Assembly (NCBI GenBank): GCA_002751075.1
Contig: NAOQ01000133.1
Coordinates: forward strand, 110,996 to 132,839
Length of the DNA: 21,844 bases
DNA from: Ichthyophonus hoferi
Taxonomy: Eukaryota > Opisthokonta > Ichthyosporea > Ichthyophonida > Ichthyophonidae
Reading direction: 5' to 3'
The notes beneath the pieces are model-generated. The model was not told where the DNA came from and did not search any database. It saw only the letters and a program-made list of their open reading frames with translations. This document shows, one piece after another, positions 11,901 through 21,480 of the stretch (the stretch's first letter is position 1; each line of letters opens with the position of its first letter). The position numbers and the translations under genes are program-made.

Positions 11901-14900
11901 GATGGTAGGTAGATCTATTTATAAATATTTCCGAGATTTTGAATAGCAGATCTTGTTTGGGTAACTATATAAATATCACATGCTATTCATTCTGTAAGAT
12001 ACTATGTGCACTCTCTACTATTTTCCTTAACTAGCCCTACAGCCCTGATGGTAAGTCCCTGGCATATGGCAGCATTGACGGCTCGGTTCGGGTCACTAAC
12101 CTTGAGACTGGCCAGGCGGGTCATGCCCTAGAGGGTAAGTGATTGGTTGGAGTTAGTTGTACTCATTGGTCTATCTATCTGTCTACAAACCCATGTATTG
12201 CATGTATTCTAATCATATCATTCTATCTGACCGTAGTGTAGTATATTATGTGTATATTTACGTAGTATTCTATTATAATATATATATACATACTCATCCA
12301 ATAACCTACTCACTTGTCATATTGTTAACCAATTCGCTTTCGTCCACGTACCATAGGTCATGCTATGCCTGTGCGTTCTGTTTCCTTTTCACCTAATGGC
12401 CAATTGCTAGCCTCCGCATGTGATGATGGTCAGGTTAAACTATATGATATGTGAGTGGCTCTCTCCTCCTTCTCGCTACTATAGGAGTTGGGGTTTCTCT
12501 CTAACCATTTGAACCCTGTCCATCTTCCCCTTAGAATTATGATTATGGGATGCATATATACTATCATCATACATTCATGCTTACCTACTTGCCTATTTAT
12601 CTTTCTATTATAACACACTTGGTAACACCTACTTCTACTTATCCATTAGTGAATATTATTAAGAAAAAAATATGCATTAAATTTAAACAAATTATGTTTG
12701 TTTTCCACACTTCATAGAGAGAACCTCCCAATATTAACCACTTACACACACACATGTATAAGGATACTATTATACAAGCCGGTCTTCATCATATAAAACA
12801 ATCTATCTAGAGGGCCCACAAAAAGAAAACAATAGAAACAACCCTAGGCGCAGGAGATAGACAGGAATAAAATTTATGTTGTTCCATAAGTAATGTAACC
12901 AAGGATTTTCTATATGAATTTTTTTTTTTTCGACCACCTTCCTTAAAGGTAGAAAGGTATAGTCTTGGGAAATAATGACGTTTTGGTTACACTGTTTTCT
13001 TTTTGTTGAGATAGATCAGAGGTAAGTTAATCAAAAGATGGTATAGAATTGTGTACTGGAATAACCTACATTATGATTGTTTTTTAACAAAAATTAAAAT
13101 GCTATGCCATGTGACATCATGTAAGGTGATATAATATATTATAATTTAATAAAACATATTATAATGCAACATGAATATATATATATATATATATAACAAT
13201 TCTGCAATTTCTTTTTAGAATATGTACAAGTTGTTGTTCATTTTGTATTTAACCATACAATACCATGCTGGTAACAGGCAGGGGGGGAAGGTTGTCAACA
13301 TATTCTCAGGCCATACATCATGGGTGCTATGTGTTGCCTTTCATCCATATCTCAGTCAATTTGCCACAGGGTAAGTACTAGTACTAGTGAGAACTAAATT
13401 AGACTCTAACCTGTATTATTTATTGTTTATATACATGTATATGCCATTAGTACTTTGGTTTGGTTTTGAAATTACTACCTCTCTGAGCACATCTGTACAA
13501 CCTATTTATCAAAGTATTAATTTATTTTGTTTTCTTAGCCTAGGCTCACCAAGCACGGTATACCTTTGGTATACTTCCATAACTACATACCCGAGTTAGC
13601 AATGGCATTCTGGATTTAGCGTGGGCTAGAGTTAGGTTGTAATTTTCCTGTTAGATGGCCACTAAAATAAGATTTCTTTTAATTGTAGGGAATGTAAAAC
13701 GAATAACCTTGTGATGATGTGTATTGCAGCAAATAGATAGGTAGAAAAATATGGAGTTGCAACAATATAATATATATATATGTTTTAAATCTACCTTTGA
13801 AAATTCCGACAAAACCTAGATATGCTTTCATTTGCGAGCTGATAGCTACTGTAGTGTATGTGGACTATGAATGTTGTGATGTCATATATATATATATATC
13901 AAGGAAAGAGGGATGTGTGTTTTTTTGTTTAATTTTTTAAACATACCTCTTTTCCTATGCTAAGCCCGCAATATATATTTTTTGTATTTAAACCATTAGT
14001 GTTTGTATGCAATTGAACATATAATACACTATATCAATTATATATATATATATATATATGATAGGTTGCTAGTAGTTATCTCTATTTATTATTATCATGT
14101 TAATTTACTAGTGTGAGTGAGTCTATATTTTAGCTGTAGTATTGTATATATAATTGTTGTATTGAGCATAGACTAGATGAATGCTTTTTTTTCTTTCTCT
14201 TCCTCTATTTATATTTTTTCAATCATTAATTCTAATACCATCTCATCCTCAACACCTCTTATCCATATATATAGGTCAAGTGACAAAAAGGTGAAAATTT
14301 GGGACTATAGTACAAAGGAGTGTGTTCATACCTTTGAATGTCACACTGACCAGGTTGGTGTATATATACATATATGATCTATACCTGTGTTGTATGTATG
14401 TTTTTTATATGATCGTTTGGTTTTTATTGTTGCTTCCTTTCACATATTTTTACATTTAAAATTGAAATTAGTATGTTTTATTAAGTGATTAGCTTAGATT
14501 TCATACATGTCTCTGTGTGCGTCTTAGCTTTGCGGTTTTTTTTACATAAGTCTATGAATACTTATCTATATTCTTATCTGCCCTTTCTCACTATAATCTA
14601 CTATTCTTATTATAATTTGAAATGATTTTCAAATATTGTGGTTTTACTTATTCTCTATGATTTATTTTATTGTTTCTTGCATATAGCCAATAATTATAGA
14701 AAAACATATCAGTAATTTTTATGGTGGGATGCCTCTATGTATATAATAAAGGTGTAAGGGAGAAACTAGATGGTGAACATATAATGCTGTATATATTAGA
14801 GAAGTAGGCAGACAGTGATTGTTCTTTATGAGAATTACTCACATTTCTACTTTTCTTTGCTGTCTGCCTCCCCATGTACACCTCCAATTTATATATATTT

Positions 14901-15176
14901 TTGTTTCCTCTGCCTTTGTGTTTTTCTGTATATGGAGTGAAACTCCCTTTTTGGATTTTCTTATTACTGCTATATGTTCTCCTTTTTCTTACAAATTAGT
15001 ATATATTATTATTAAGGTATTCATACTACTTATAATAATTAACGAGTAGGTTAACTGATTTGTTATCTCTGCTAATTTTGTGTGTGCAGGTGTGGGGTGT
15101 GGCTTTTAATTCAACAGGATCCCGCTTGGCCTCAGTGGGCGATGACAAGAGGATTCAAATATACAACTGCTCTTAA
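8983..15176 (+). CDS. WDR61: WDR61/SKI8-family WD40 repeat protein, 11 exons
   Basis: A seven-bladed WD40 propeller, the scaffold subunit of the cytoplasmic SKI complex (feeds RNA to the exosome) and, in many eukaryotes, of the nuclear PAF1 elongation complex. Exons: 8983-8988, 9185-9212, 10049-10133, 10482-10573, 11121-11207, 11591-11739, 12041-12134, 12357-12450, 13278-13370, 14275-14353, 15090-15176. They sum to 894 nt, that is 297 residues plus TAA; human WDR61 has 305. Family marks: [12 protein letters not shown] near residues 11-22, [11 protein letters not shown] 31-41, [12 protein letters not shown] 53-64, [13 protein letters not shown] 74-86, [11 protein letters not shown] 108-118, [14 protein letters not shown] 150-163, [15 protein letters not shown] 179-193, [12 protein letters not shown] 222-233, [10 protein letters not shown] 244-253, [11 protein letters not shown] 266-276, [11 protein letters not shown] 284-294. 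Introns are GT-AG except intron 6, which is AT-AC. The first exon carries only ATG-TCG before a good donor, GTATGT, and is the least certain part; exon 2 is 28 nt. Intron 10 has a poor donor, GTTGGT, and intron 5 an AAAAG acceptor. Confidence 0.95.
11740..12040 (+). other. U12-type AT-AC minor spliceosomal intron (WDR61 intron 6)
   Basis: The intron begins ATATCTACC and ends CCTAC. Conserved protein on both sides (SVAF, then [11 protein letters not shown]) fixes both ends: the frame is phase 0, no GT donor near the left end gives this join, and using the AG just past the AC would bring a stop at once. TTCCTTAAC, the full U12 branch-site consensus, lies at 12023-12031, and its last A (12030) is 10 nt from the intron end, in the range typical of U12 introns. 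The 5' site matches the U12 AT-AC consensus at its first five bases (ATATC) but departs at the next positions (TACC, where CTTT is usual). Length is 301 bp. Confidence 0.85.
11791..11810. repeat. (TA)n microsatellite inside the AT-AC intron
   Basis: About ten TA units, starting 51 bases into WDR61 intron 6. Confidence 0.85.
13173..13195. repeat. (AT)n microsatellite in WDR61 intron 8
   Basis: About eleven AT units, some 80 bases before the 3' end of the intron. Confidence 0.85.
14039..14059. repeat. (TA)n microsatellite in WDR61 intron 9
   Basis: About ten TA units. A shorter (AT)n run lies in the same intron near 13883-13899. Confidence 0.85.
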
Positions 15177-15862
15177 GGGTTATTTCCATTTAATGTTATG
15201 CTGTTATATATATATATACATAAATGTGCTTGGCCCATATGTATTTGAATATTTTAAAACACTAGCCTTTTGGCCCATACAAATAATTAAAGCATGTGTA
15301 TATTTTTGTTTGATGCGTCCACATTTAGAGAAACATACAGAAAAACATATTTGAAGCCACTGTTCTATACTGGTATGTTATATGCATCCATAACATGGTC
15401 TTGTTTTTCATATTCTCGTAACTCAATAGATCATACCATTGACTTAATAGCATCAATTTTGCTATCTCCCTCATATGTCTATGTGTGTGATTGACACCTG
15501 GACCTCTATATCTACATATGCTGGCATTCATATTTTGTAATATGTTACAAGATCGTTAACTCTGTAGTGAATTAGTTAATGAGCCATATACGGAAATATG
15601 AATATGACCTTATCAAAATAGAATCAGATATCCCTAGTGGGTCTTGATGACCTTTCGTGAGCTGTATTAGCCAATACAAATATTTTATGATTAGCTCCAT
15701 TTAAGCTATTAAACCCAGTTACATTGGTATTAACCAAAAGCTAGCACTGGTGATAAAAAACAGTATAAAAGAAAACAAAAGTCAATAATAAAAGATCCTG
15801 CTCACATATATGCGGTATCAATAGCAAAATATAAAGTTCTCATAAATGCACACAAAACTACA
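15177..15862. other. Downstream region of WDR61, no gene seen
   Basis: AT-rich sequence that must contain the WDR61 3' untranslated region. An ATTAAA string occurs near 15286 and AATAAA at 15787-15792, but neither can be assigned as the polyadenylation signal from sequence alone. Short open frames here show no family resemblance. Confidence 0.4.
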
Positions 15863-15907
15863 TTGCATTTAATTATACATATATGTAATATACACATTGT
15901 TATTGTA

Positions 15908-16330
15908 ATGTCAAATCTACCACTAGATCTCACATATGATAGTCAGTGTCCAGATTGCTTATTCGTTCTGAGCTCAGAGAACTGCCTACTACCATTAAAT
16001 AGTGATAATAGTTATTATTTACATCATAATATATCACCGCTTACTGATCGATCTCATTGTGCAATTTCCACATTGGCACCCAAGCATATCAAAGCATCTA
16101 TCCCTTCTGAGTTAGAACAGAGATATAATGACTACAGCCAGTTACCTGGAGAGTTGGTATAGGAACCTTCAATAAAACCTTTATCACCGCAACTAAGCCT
16201 TAAAGACAGATCTGATCAAGTGACTATTACTAACACTGGCAGGCCATATTAACCACTACCAGTTATACATTTGGAGATTCCGACAGCTGTTGACAAGTCA
16301 ATAGAACTGATACAGTTTCTGATACAATAA
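15908..16330 (+). pseudogene. Decayed coding sequence, family unidentified
   Basis: One plus-strand frame keeps a protein-like composition over this stretch, including a CPDC cysteine pair near its start and a SELEQRYNDYSQLPGEL segment near 16110-16155. It is broken by at least two interruptions, so it looks like a fossil and not a working gene. Position in a gene-poor, repeat-rich region suggests a former mobile-element protein, but no reverse transcriptase, integrase or transposase motif is visible and the family is not known. It could also be exon material of an unrecognised host gene. Confidence 0.35.
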
Positions 16331-18260
16331 TATATCAACTTTACTAGAGTATTGTCATGATGTCACTATATAATTTCTAAGGCAAGGGAGTGCAAACGAT
16401 AAAAATTGAACCAACCAATGATAGAAACCCTGCAACTATATAGTAAGCCATTTCATATCATATGTTTTGAGCTCAGATAATGCATTGCTTCAGCATATTG
16501 CCTAAGACAAGTCCTGCTGACTTGTTATAATAATAAAAGTATGTCTTGGCATATCTGTACTCTGTGGATGCAAAGGGACATGTTAAAATGCCCCCCCAAT
16601 TCAGTATTCTCTCTCCTAGACGAATATAGACCACAGGCATGCCTGTATCTCTACTTATTATTCCTGACACTGATGTTATGTTATGAGATGAGATGTGCCT
16701 AACTGATCTTATATTGCATGACAATCTGTCATATAGATGATTAATAAACAGTTCCAAAGAGGTTTCAGGTTCTTGGAAAGAGAAAAATATACTTATTAGC
16801 TATAATACCATTCTTGCATCATATCATATCTCCAATTGGCTTGAGTCATATGTACCACTAATCCTGTTAATTATAAAAGTTTGTAGAATTATAATCTATA
16901 GGATCTCTTGGACATCTGTCACAGCTATATTGCCAAGCTAAAAGTCCATGTTCTTACTACAAGAGTCTTTGTTACTACTACGTACCTAAGGGAGAATTTG
17001 ATTCTTCTCCATTATAAGACAAGAGTATTGGTCTGCTATTAGTTATAAATATAAATTGCAAAGATTCCCTATACACTCTTCAGTAAATTATTTTTGGCTC
17101 TTTGTTTAGGTTAATTGATGATTGACACATACATTTGTGAACCCCTATATGTAGTACCAGTTCAAATAGTATCTCCTTTTTTCTTACTGACGAGAAAAAT
17201 TATATCAAGATCTGAAATAAGTTCATATATACAAATATTTTATTATTGTTTTATATTTCTTCATGTCAAAGAGAACTTTAGATTAAGAGGTTACTCACTA
17301 CATTAGGCTCTTAAGTCAATATATATAGCTTCATTAACCTAACCCAAGAGAGGCAAACCAATCGAATACTCATTGTTATATTTTATATTCTGTTTCACAG
17401 TCCAATTACTTTTATTAACTGGTTTTAATATGCTATCTAAGTATTACATCTTCCATTAGCTAAAATAGTTTCCATAATAAATAAATAATCCAGTAAAAAC
17501 TGCTGAGAGGTTGATTACTAGTTAATTGGCTTACTAATAAATCACTAATAAATTAAACATAAATGCTTCATCAAATTACAAGGACCATAATACTTTGAAC
17601 AATATTGGAGCGTTCAACAAAAGATCGATCAACTAACTACCCCAGATGCCACTGGGCCAAGCTAATTATAGAACACTAGAACTCACTTGGAGGTAGAACT
17701 GTCAATGTCCAGGCCTGAGCTTATATTGACAATAACCGAGGGAAAACTACTACAGAACTTAACTTTAAAAGTACCTTTTTAAAACACAATCTCTTGACAA
17801 GCCAAACAATAGCTACTTCAAGCAGTATTTTTAGCTAGTTGCTTCAGTTTTCCTATAAAGTGCTTTCTGTATGTCAAACCAGTCTTCAGCCACTATGGTT
17901 ACACACTAATAACTATATAACTAATGCCCTCAAACTGAATTGGAACCAGTTCTTAGTCCCAGCAATTTCCAAACAAGTTTATGCTAGACAATATCCTAAG
18001 ATAAGTAGTATTCAAAGCGTACTAGTTGTTAATAAAAGAAGGAAAGTACACTATTATTAAGAAAATAAGGACAACAAAGTAACAAACAGAGGTACATAAC
18101 TATATGTACTTTACACAATTAACTATTGAATCCTGTGGAGGTTACATGTAAAAGTAATTAAAGTATGCAGGTTAAATGATACAAATCAGTGTAACACTAA
18201 TTAGCCTAAGTTAAGATCGTGGATTACCTATACAGTATTCACATTATTCAGATTGAGCAG
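16331..18260. other. Gene-poor stretch with faint coding-like remnants
   Basis: No intact gene. Short stretches on the plus strand, notably around 16900-17020 and 17600-18055, have a protein-like composition but no recognisable domain. An open frame on the minus strand at 16757-16473 (94 codons) is also unmatched. These may be parts of old mobile elements, but nothing seen proves that. Confidence 0.3.
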
Positions 18261-18512
18261 GGTGTTGGTAAGTATTGAGAATAATAGGTAGAGACAGGAG
18301 TGGTCCTGTAACCCGTATTTGTTTGAAAGGGGTGATGATATTGAATTAAGAGGGGTTTAAACATGTCCCTTTGCATACATGGAGTATGAATATAATAAGA
18401 CATATTTATTATTAATTAATTAGTTAATTAAATCAGTAGGACTTTTCTTAGACAATATGCCTAAGCAATGTGTTATCTGGTCCCAAAATATATGATCTGA
18501 AATGGCTTATTA

Positions 18513-18674
18513 TGGGGCTTTCGATCAAAAGGAGAATTTTCTCGATCAAAAGCAGAACAAATAAATTGGAAATATATATATAGCTCTTTTATTGCAATAA
18601 AATATGTAAATATTTTCAATTTATTTTTTCTGTTTTTTGATTAGAAATATTATCCTTTCGATGGAAAACCACCA
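18513..18674. mobile_element. MITE with about 60-bp terminal inverted repeats and TA target duplication
   Basis: The first and last roughly 62 bases are inverted copies of each other, starting TGGGG on the left and TGGTGG on the right (read inward) and sharing CAGAA followed by ATAAATTG at their inner ends. The arms are clearly similar, about four bases in five. TA flanks both ends (18511-18512 and 18675-18676), as expected of Tc1/mariner-type insertion. There is no coding capacity, so it is a non-autonomous element. Its absence from the matching point of copy B (near 19290-19300) is a natural empty site and supports a real insertion. Confidence 0.75.
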
Positions 18675-18734
18675 TACATAGTCGCAGGGCCTCTGCCATT
18701 ATCTAGTTCAATTTTGATCGATTATCTTGGAAAG

Positions 18735-18900
18735 GGGCATAGCCTATATATAGTAAGGGATATAACCTATATATAGTAGGGGGTATAACCTATATATAGT
18801 AGGGGGTATAACCTATATATAGTAAGGGATATACCCTATATAGTAGGTGGTGTAACCTATATATATATATATAGTAAGGGGTATAGCCTATATATAGTAG
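18735..18900 (+). repeat. Minisatellite, about 7 units of 21-31 bp
   Basis: Units follow the pattern CCTATATATAGTAGGGGGTATAA with small changes; most are 23 bp, the sixth is lengthened by extra TA steps and the fifth shortened. The array lies inside copy A of the direct repeat, between TTATCTTGG and ATTGCTATTT, exactly where copy B runs straight from ATCTTGC into AATTGC, so it arose or inserted after the duplication. Confidence 0.9.
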
Positions 18901-19062
18901 ATTGCTATTTAACACCAATAGATTCCACTAACTCTTTTTCCAGACTACATATGTGATAATAATTGCCAATAATTTTAAATGATTATAGCTATATAAACAA
19001 ACAAACAAATACTAAAATTGATTAAATATTCCTGCTTTGTTTTAAATGTGAGTGGAATTGAT

Positions 19063-19449
19063 GGATAAGTGTTGGGAATAATAAGTAGATATGCGTGTTC
19101 CTGTAGCCTATATTCGTTTATAAGAAGGGAGAATACCAAAATAAAAGTTATTTAAATGAGTCTCTTTGCATAAGCAAAATACAAATATTCTAAGACATAT
19201 TTTTACTATTAAACAATTCAGCAGGACTTGTCCTATGTAGGGTGCTTAATCAATCGGTTATCAGGACTCAAAACATTCTGATATGACCTAATATATAATC
19301 GGGAGACCTTTGCCATTGGCTGGTTTAATTTTGATCGATCATCTTGCAATTGCCGTTTAACACTAGTAGATTGAACCATTAATTTTCCAAATTACATGTA
19401 ATAGCAATTGCTAATAATATTAAATGATTATAACTATATAAACAAATAA
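19063..19449 (+). repeat. Direct repeat, copy B (uninterrupted)
   Basis: Right member of the repeat pair, about 387 bp, separated from copy A by some 55 bp. It shows the unit without the MITE and the minisatellite. A string TGTTGGGAATAATA near its start resembles the beginning of many LTRs, but no primer-binding site, matching CA end or target duplication could be shown, so an LTR identity is not claimed. Confidence 0.75.
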
Positions 19450-19487
19450 ATTAGTTACATAATCTTTTTTTAAAAGTAAGTAATAGC

Positions 19488-20320
19488 ATGGAGGACAGGT
19501 CTGCCCAAAGCTGTTTTATTCATGAATTATACAAGCAGGTGGCAGACATTCTGTCTGAATTGGTCTTTAAAACGGAAAATAATAAGCATTATATCAACAT
19601 GTTGCTAAAATTAAATCCACTGACGAAACTACATCAATAAAATCAAATTGGGGGGTATGACAATTGGGAGAATCCCCGCCAGGATTACCAAAAAAATAAT
19701 CAATAGTACAGGATAGTAATCTTTGTATATTTTATGCATATTTCATGCAGGTAATTTTGGGTAAAGATTGCAATTTTAATCAACTATGTAAACATGTTTC
19801 AAACCGGATCTGGATCGTATTTTCTTGCTCATAGTGTATTGGTTTGGGTAGCTAAAGTAGCACTAGCCCCCTCCTTTCTTTGCTCACTCGGAATAGTTAA
19901 AATTATCGCAAATAGCTGGACGATGATAATGTGCCAGTTTATCCAATCCAGATCATTGAGGCGTTACTATTTATAAAAAGGCAATATCAAATTCCGATTG
20001 TAAACAACTGCCTTAAATATAAAGCGAAATGATTGGCAGATAGTCTGGTAATGCTATTGTGGGACACCATATCGGATAATATACACTTGTGTGACAATTT
20101 GCACAAAATTATTTACGACACAGCCACTTTCCGGAGAATGAAAAGGAGTCATGAGTAGATTGAATGTCGTAATTGTATTACTCATGGTCATTATAAATTG
20201 ACACAGCCTATTAGGGACCATCCAAAATTGACGAGATAGGAGATTGCAATCGCCATGAAGAATATTCTGAACGTAAGATCGCCGTTAGATCGAATCATAT
20301 GCTAGTCCCCAAAAAGAATT
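19488..20320 (+). pseudogene. Decayed coding region, possible retroelement gag-like fossil
   Basis: Separated plus-strand stretches here have protein-like composition: an ATG-led stretch at 19488-19640 (HELYKQVADILSELVFKT is typical), another near 19915-20155, and a cysteine/histidine cluster at about 20165-20191 reading CRNCITHGH. The spacing Cx2Cx4H recalls the zinc knuckle of retroelement Gag proteins, but the final cysteine is not evident. The region looks broken several times and old. No reverse transcriptase or terminal repeats were found, so assignment to a retroelement is an inference; a host zinc-finger pseudogene is also possible. Confidence 0.35.
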
Positions 20321-21330
20321 CTTATGATATACGTAGTCTATAGTCTCAAACGTAGATAGTCTTCAGAAGATGATATATAAATATATAGAAAAATAAAGGA
20401 GGCCGTGATGCATAAATCTTGTATATTAGTTACGCAACCTTTACCTCCTAGTGAAGACCTTTTTCGATAAGAGCTTTATTTTTAAAAAGAGCACTTTCAA
20501 CCTAACAAACTCTACGTGCGATATTGTCACATGACTTACGCTCTTATATAAATACCTTAGCCATTACGTCACTTGAGGAAGTACTAGAAAATTATACGGA
20601 GTTGCACGAGAATGTTCGATTAGGCAACGGTCACATGTGATATATATATATATATGACGTAGTTTGTAGTTTGGAATGGAGTTGTAGACCTAAGGTGAGC
20701 AAGCAGGTCAGAACGTCATAAATATAGGTTCGGGGGTACGTAAAGATAGTAAAACCAGGACAAAGATAAAAAAATTTAATAAACCAAATAAACCAACATT
20801 TTTGCAATTTTGGAAGCTTAGTAATCCTAATTTCTACCAAAATAACAACAATGTTATTGTTAGGTAAAGTAATAGAAAGTTTACTTTAGAGGTGGTGCTA
20901 AAATTATGGGATTATTATAACGCCAAGGACTATTTTTTGAGTCGATGAACCGAGCTGAGCTAACTCGATTAGAGATTAGAGAGAGTAGAAATTAAGAATC
21001 AATATTAGCACACCTTCAAATCATACTAATTGCATATAAATTCTGAAACTCACTCCAAGATAGTGGGGAAAAGACATTTTCTAGTGTAAAAGCAAAAAAA
21101 ATGCACCTAAAAGGTGAGAATATTCAACCCTTGATATTATTTACTTTTTTTAACAGAGAATTGGTTACCTTAAAATCATTCCATTAGGCCAAGAGTATTC
21201 ATTCAGATAGCCAATTGTATTTCAGTAGACAAAGCATAAGCATCATCAAACAGGAAACCGATATTAAACTATAGACAGACCAAGGACCAGTCATCTAGAA
21301 ATTGGTATTTATTTTCGGGGACAAGGGAAA
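20321..21330. other. AT-rich stretch with scattered promoter-like strings, no gene seen
   Basis: Contains a TATA-box-like TATATAAATA (20545-20554) and three GACGT/ACGTC half-sites of the CREB/ATF type within about 150 bp (20566-20571, 20655-20660, 20713-20718). No convincing reading frame starts after them in the expected place, so a promoter is only a possibility. A (TA)n run lies at 20639-20655. Short open frames on either strand show no domain. Confidence 0.3.
20639..20655. repeat. (AT)n microsatellite
   Basis: About eight AT units, immediately before a TGACGT motif. Confidence 0.85.
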
Positions 21331-21480
21331 ATGTCGATAAAACCAATGATTTTTATATATACAAGAGGTAACGAAGTTCATGATCATTATTCGTTATGGA
21401 CCTGGTATTTTGACTTGCCCATTGGTTCCGTTCTGGCTTTCGCAATGCTATTTTCTGCTGATGTTTGGAATTGGATGTGA
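21331..21480 (+). CDS. Small open frame of 49 codons, unknown, possibly an exon
   Basis: An ATG-led frame ending in TGA, with A at -3 of the ATG. It contains a protein-like run with many aromatic residues (HDHYSLWTWYFDLPIG) followed by a hydrophobic segment (SVLAFAMLF). I know no family with this pattern. It could be an exon of a gene extending past the window, or chance; no clear acceptor or donor was identified. Confidence 0.2.
   Translation: MSIKPMIFIYTRGNEVHDHYSLWTWYFDLPIGSVLAFAMLFSADVWNWM

Larger units (their letters stand above)
18267..19006 (+). repeat. Direct repeat, copy A (interrupted by two insertions)
   Basis: Left member of a diverged direct repeat whose partner is 19063-19449. 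Shared anchors in the same order include GAATAATA near the start, CCTGTA followed by a TATTT/TATTCGTTT stretch, CTTTGCATA, TAAGACATATTT, TTTTGATCGAT, and AAATGATTATA followed by CTATATAAACAAA at the end. Copy A is about 350 bp longer, almost all explained by a 162-bp inverted-repeat element and a minisatellite that copy B lacks. What the repeat is remains unknown: it could be a local segmental duplication or a pair of decayed terminal repeats. Confidence 0.75.

Noticed and set aside
12760-12775. GTATCCTTA on the minus strand, a close match to a U12 5' splice site.
   Set aside because: It lies antisense inside a WDR61 intron with no minus-strand gene around it.
12939-12955. TTCCTTAAA in WDR61 intron 8, resembling a U12 branch site.
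   Set aside because: Intron 8 has an ordinary GTGAGT donor and ends AG far downstream (13277), so this is a chance match.
13712-13841. GTGATGA followed by CTGA in WDR61 intron 9, considered as a box C/D snoRNA.
   Set aside because: The spacing is about 125 bases, there is no closing terminal stem, and no guide sequence could be recognised.
18900-19470. The repeat pair read as LTRs of an element lying to either side.
   Set aside because: No third copy of the repeat, primer-binding site, polypurine tract or target-site duplication was found at the expected places.
21240-21300. A TDQGP string in one plus-strand frame, reminiscent of a retroelement integrase core.
   Set aside because: It is isolated, with no other catalytic motif at the right spacing. 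Five residues are not enough to call an element.
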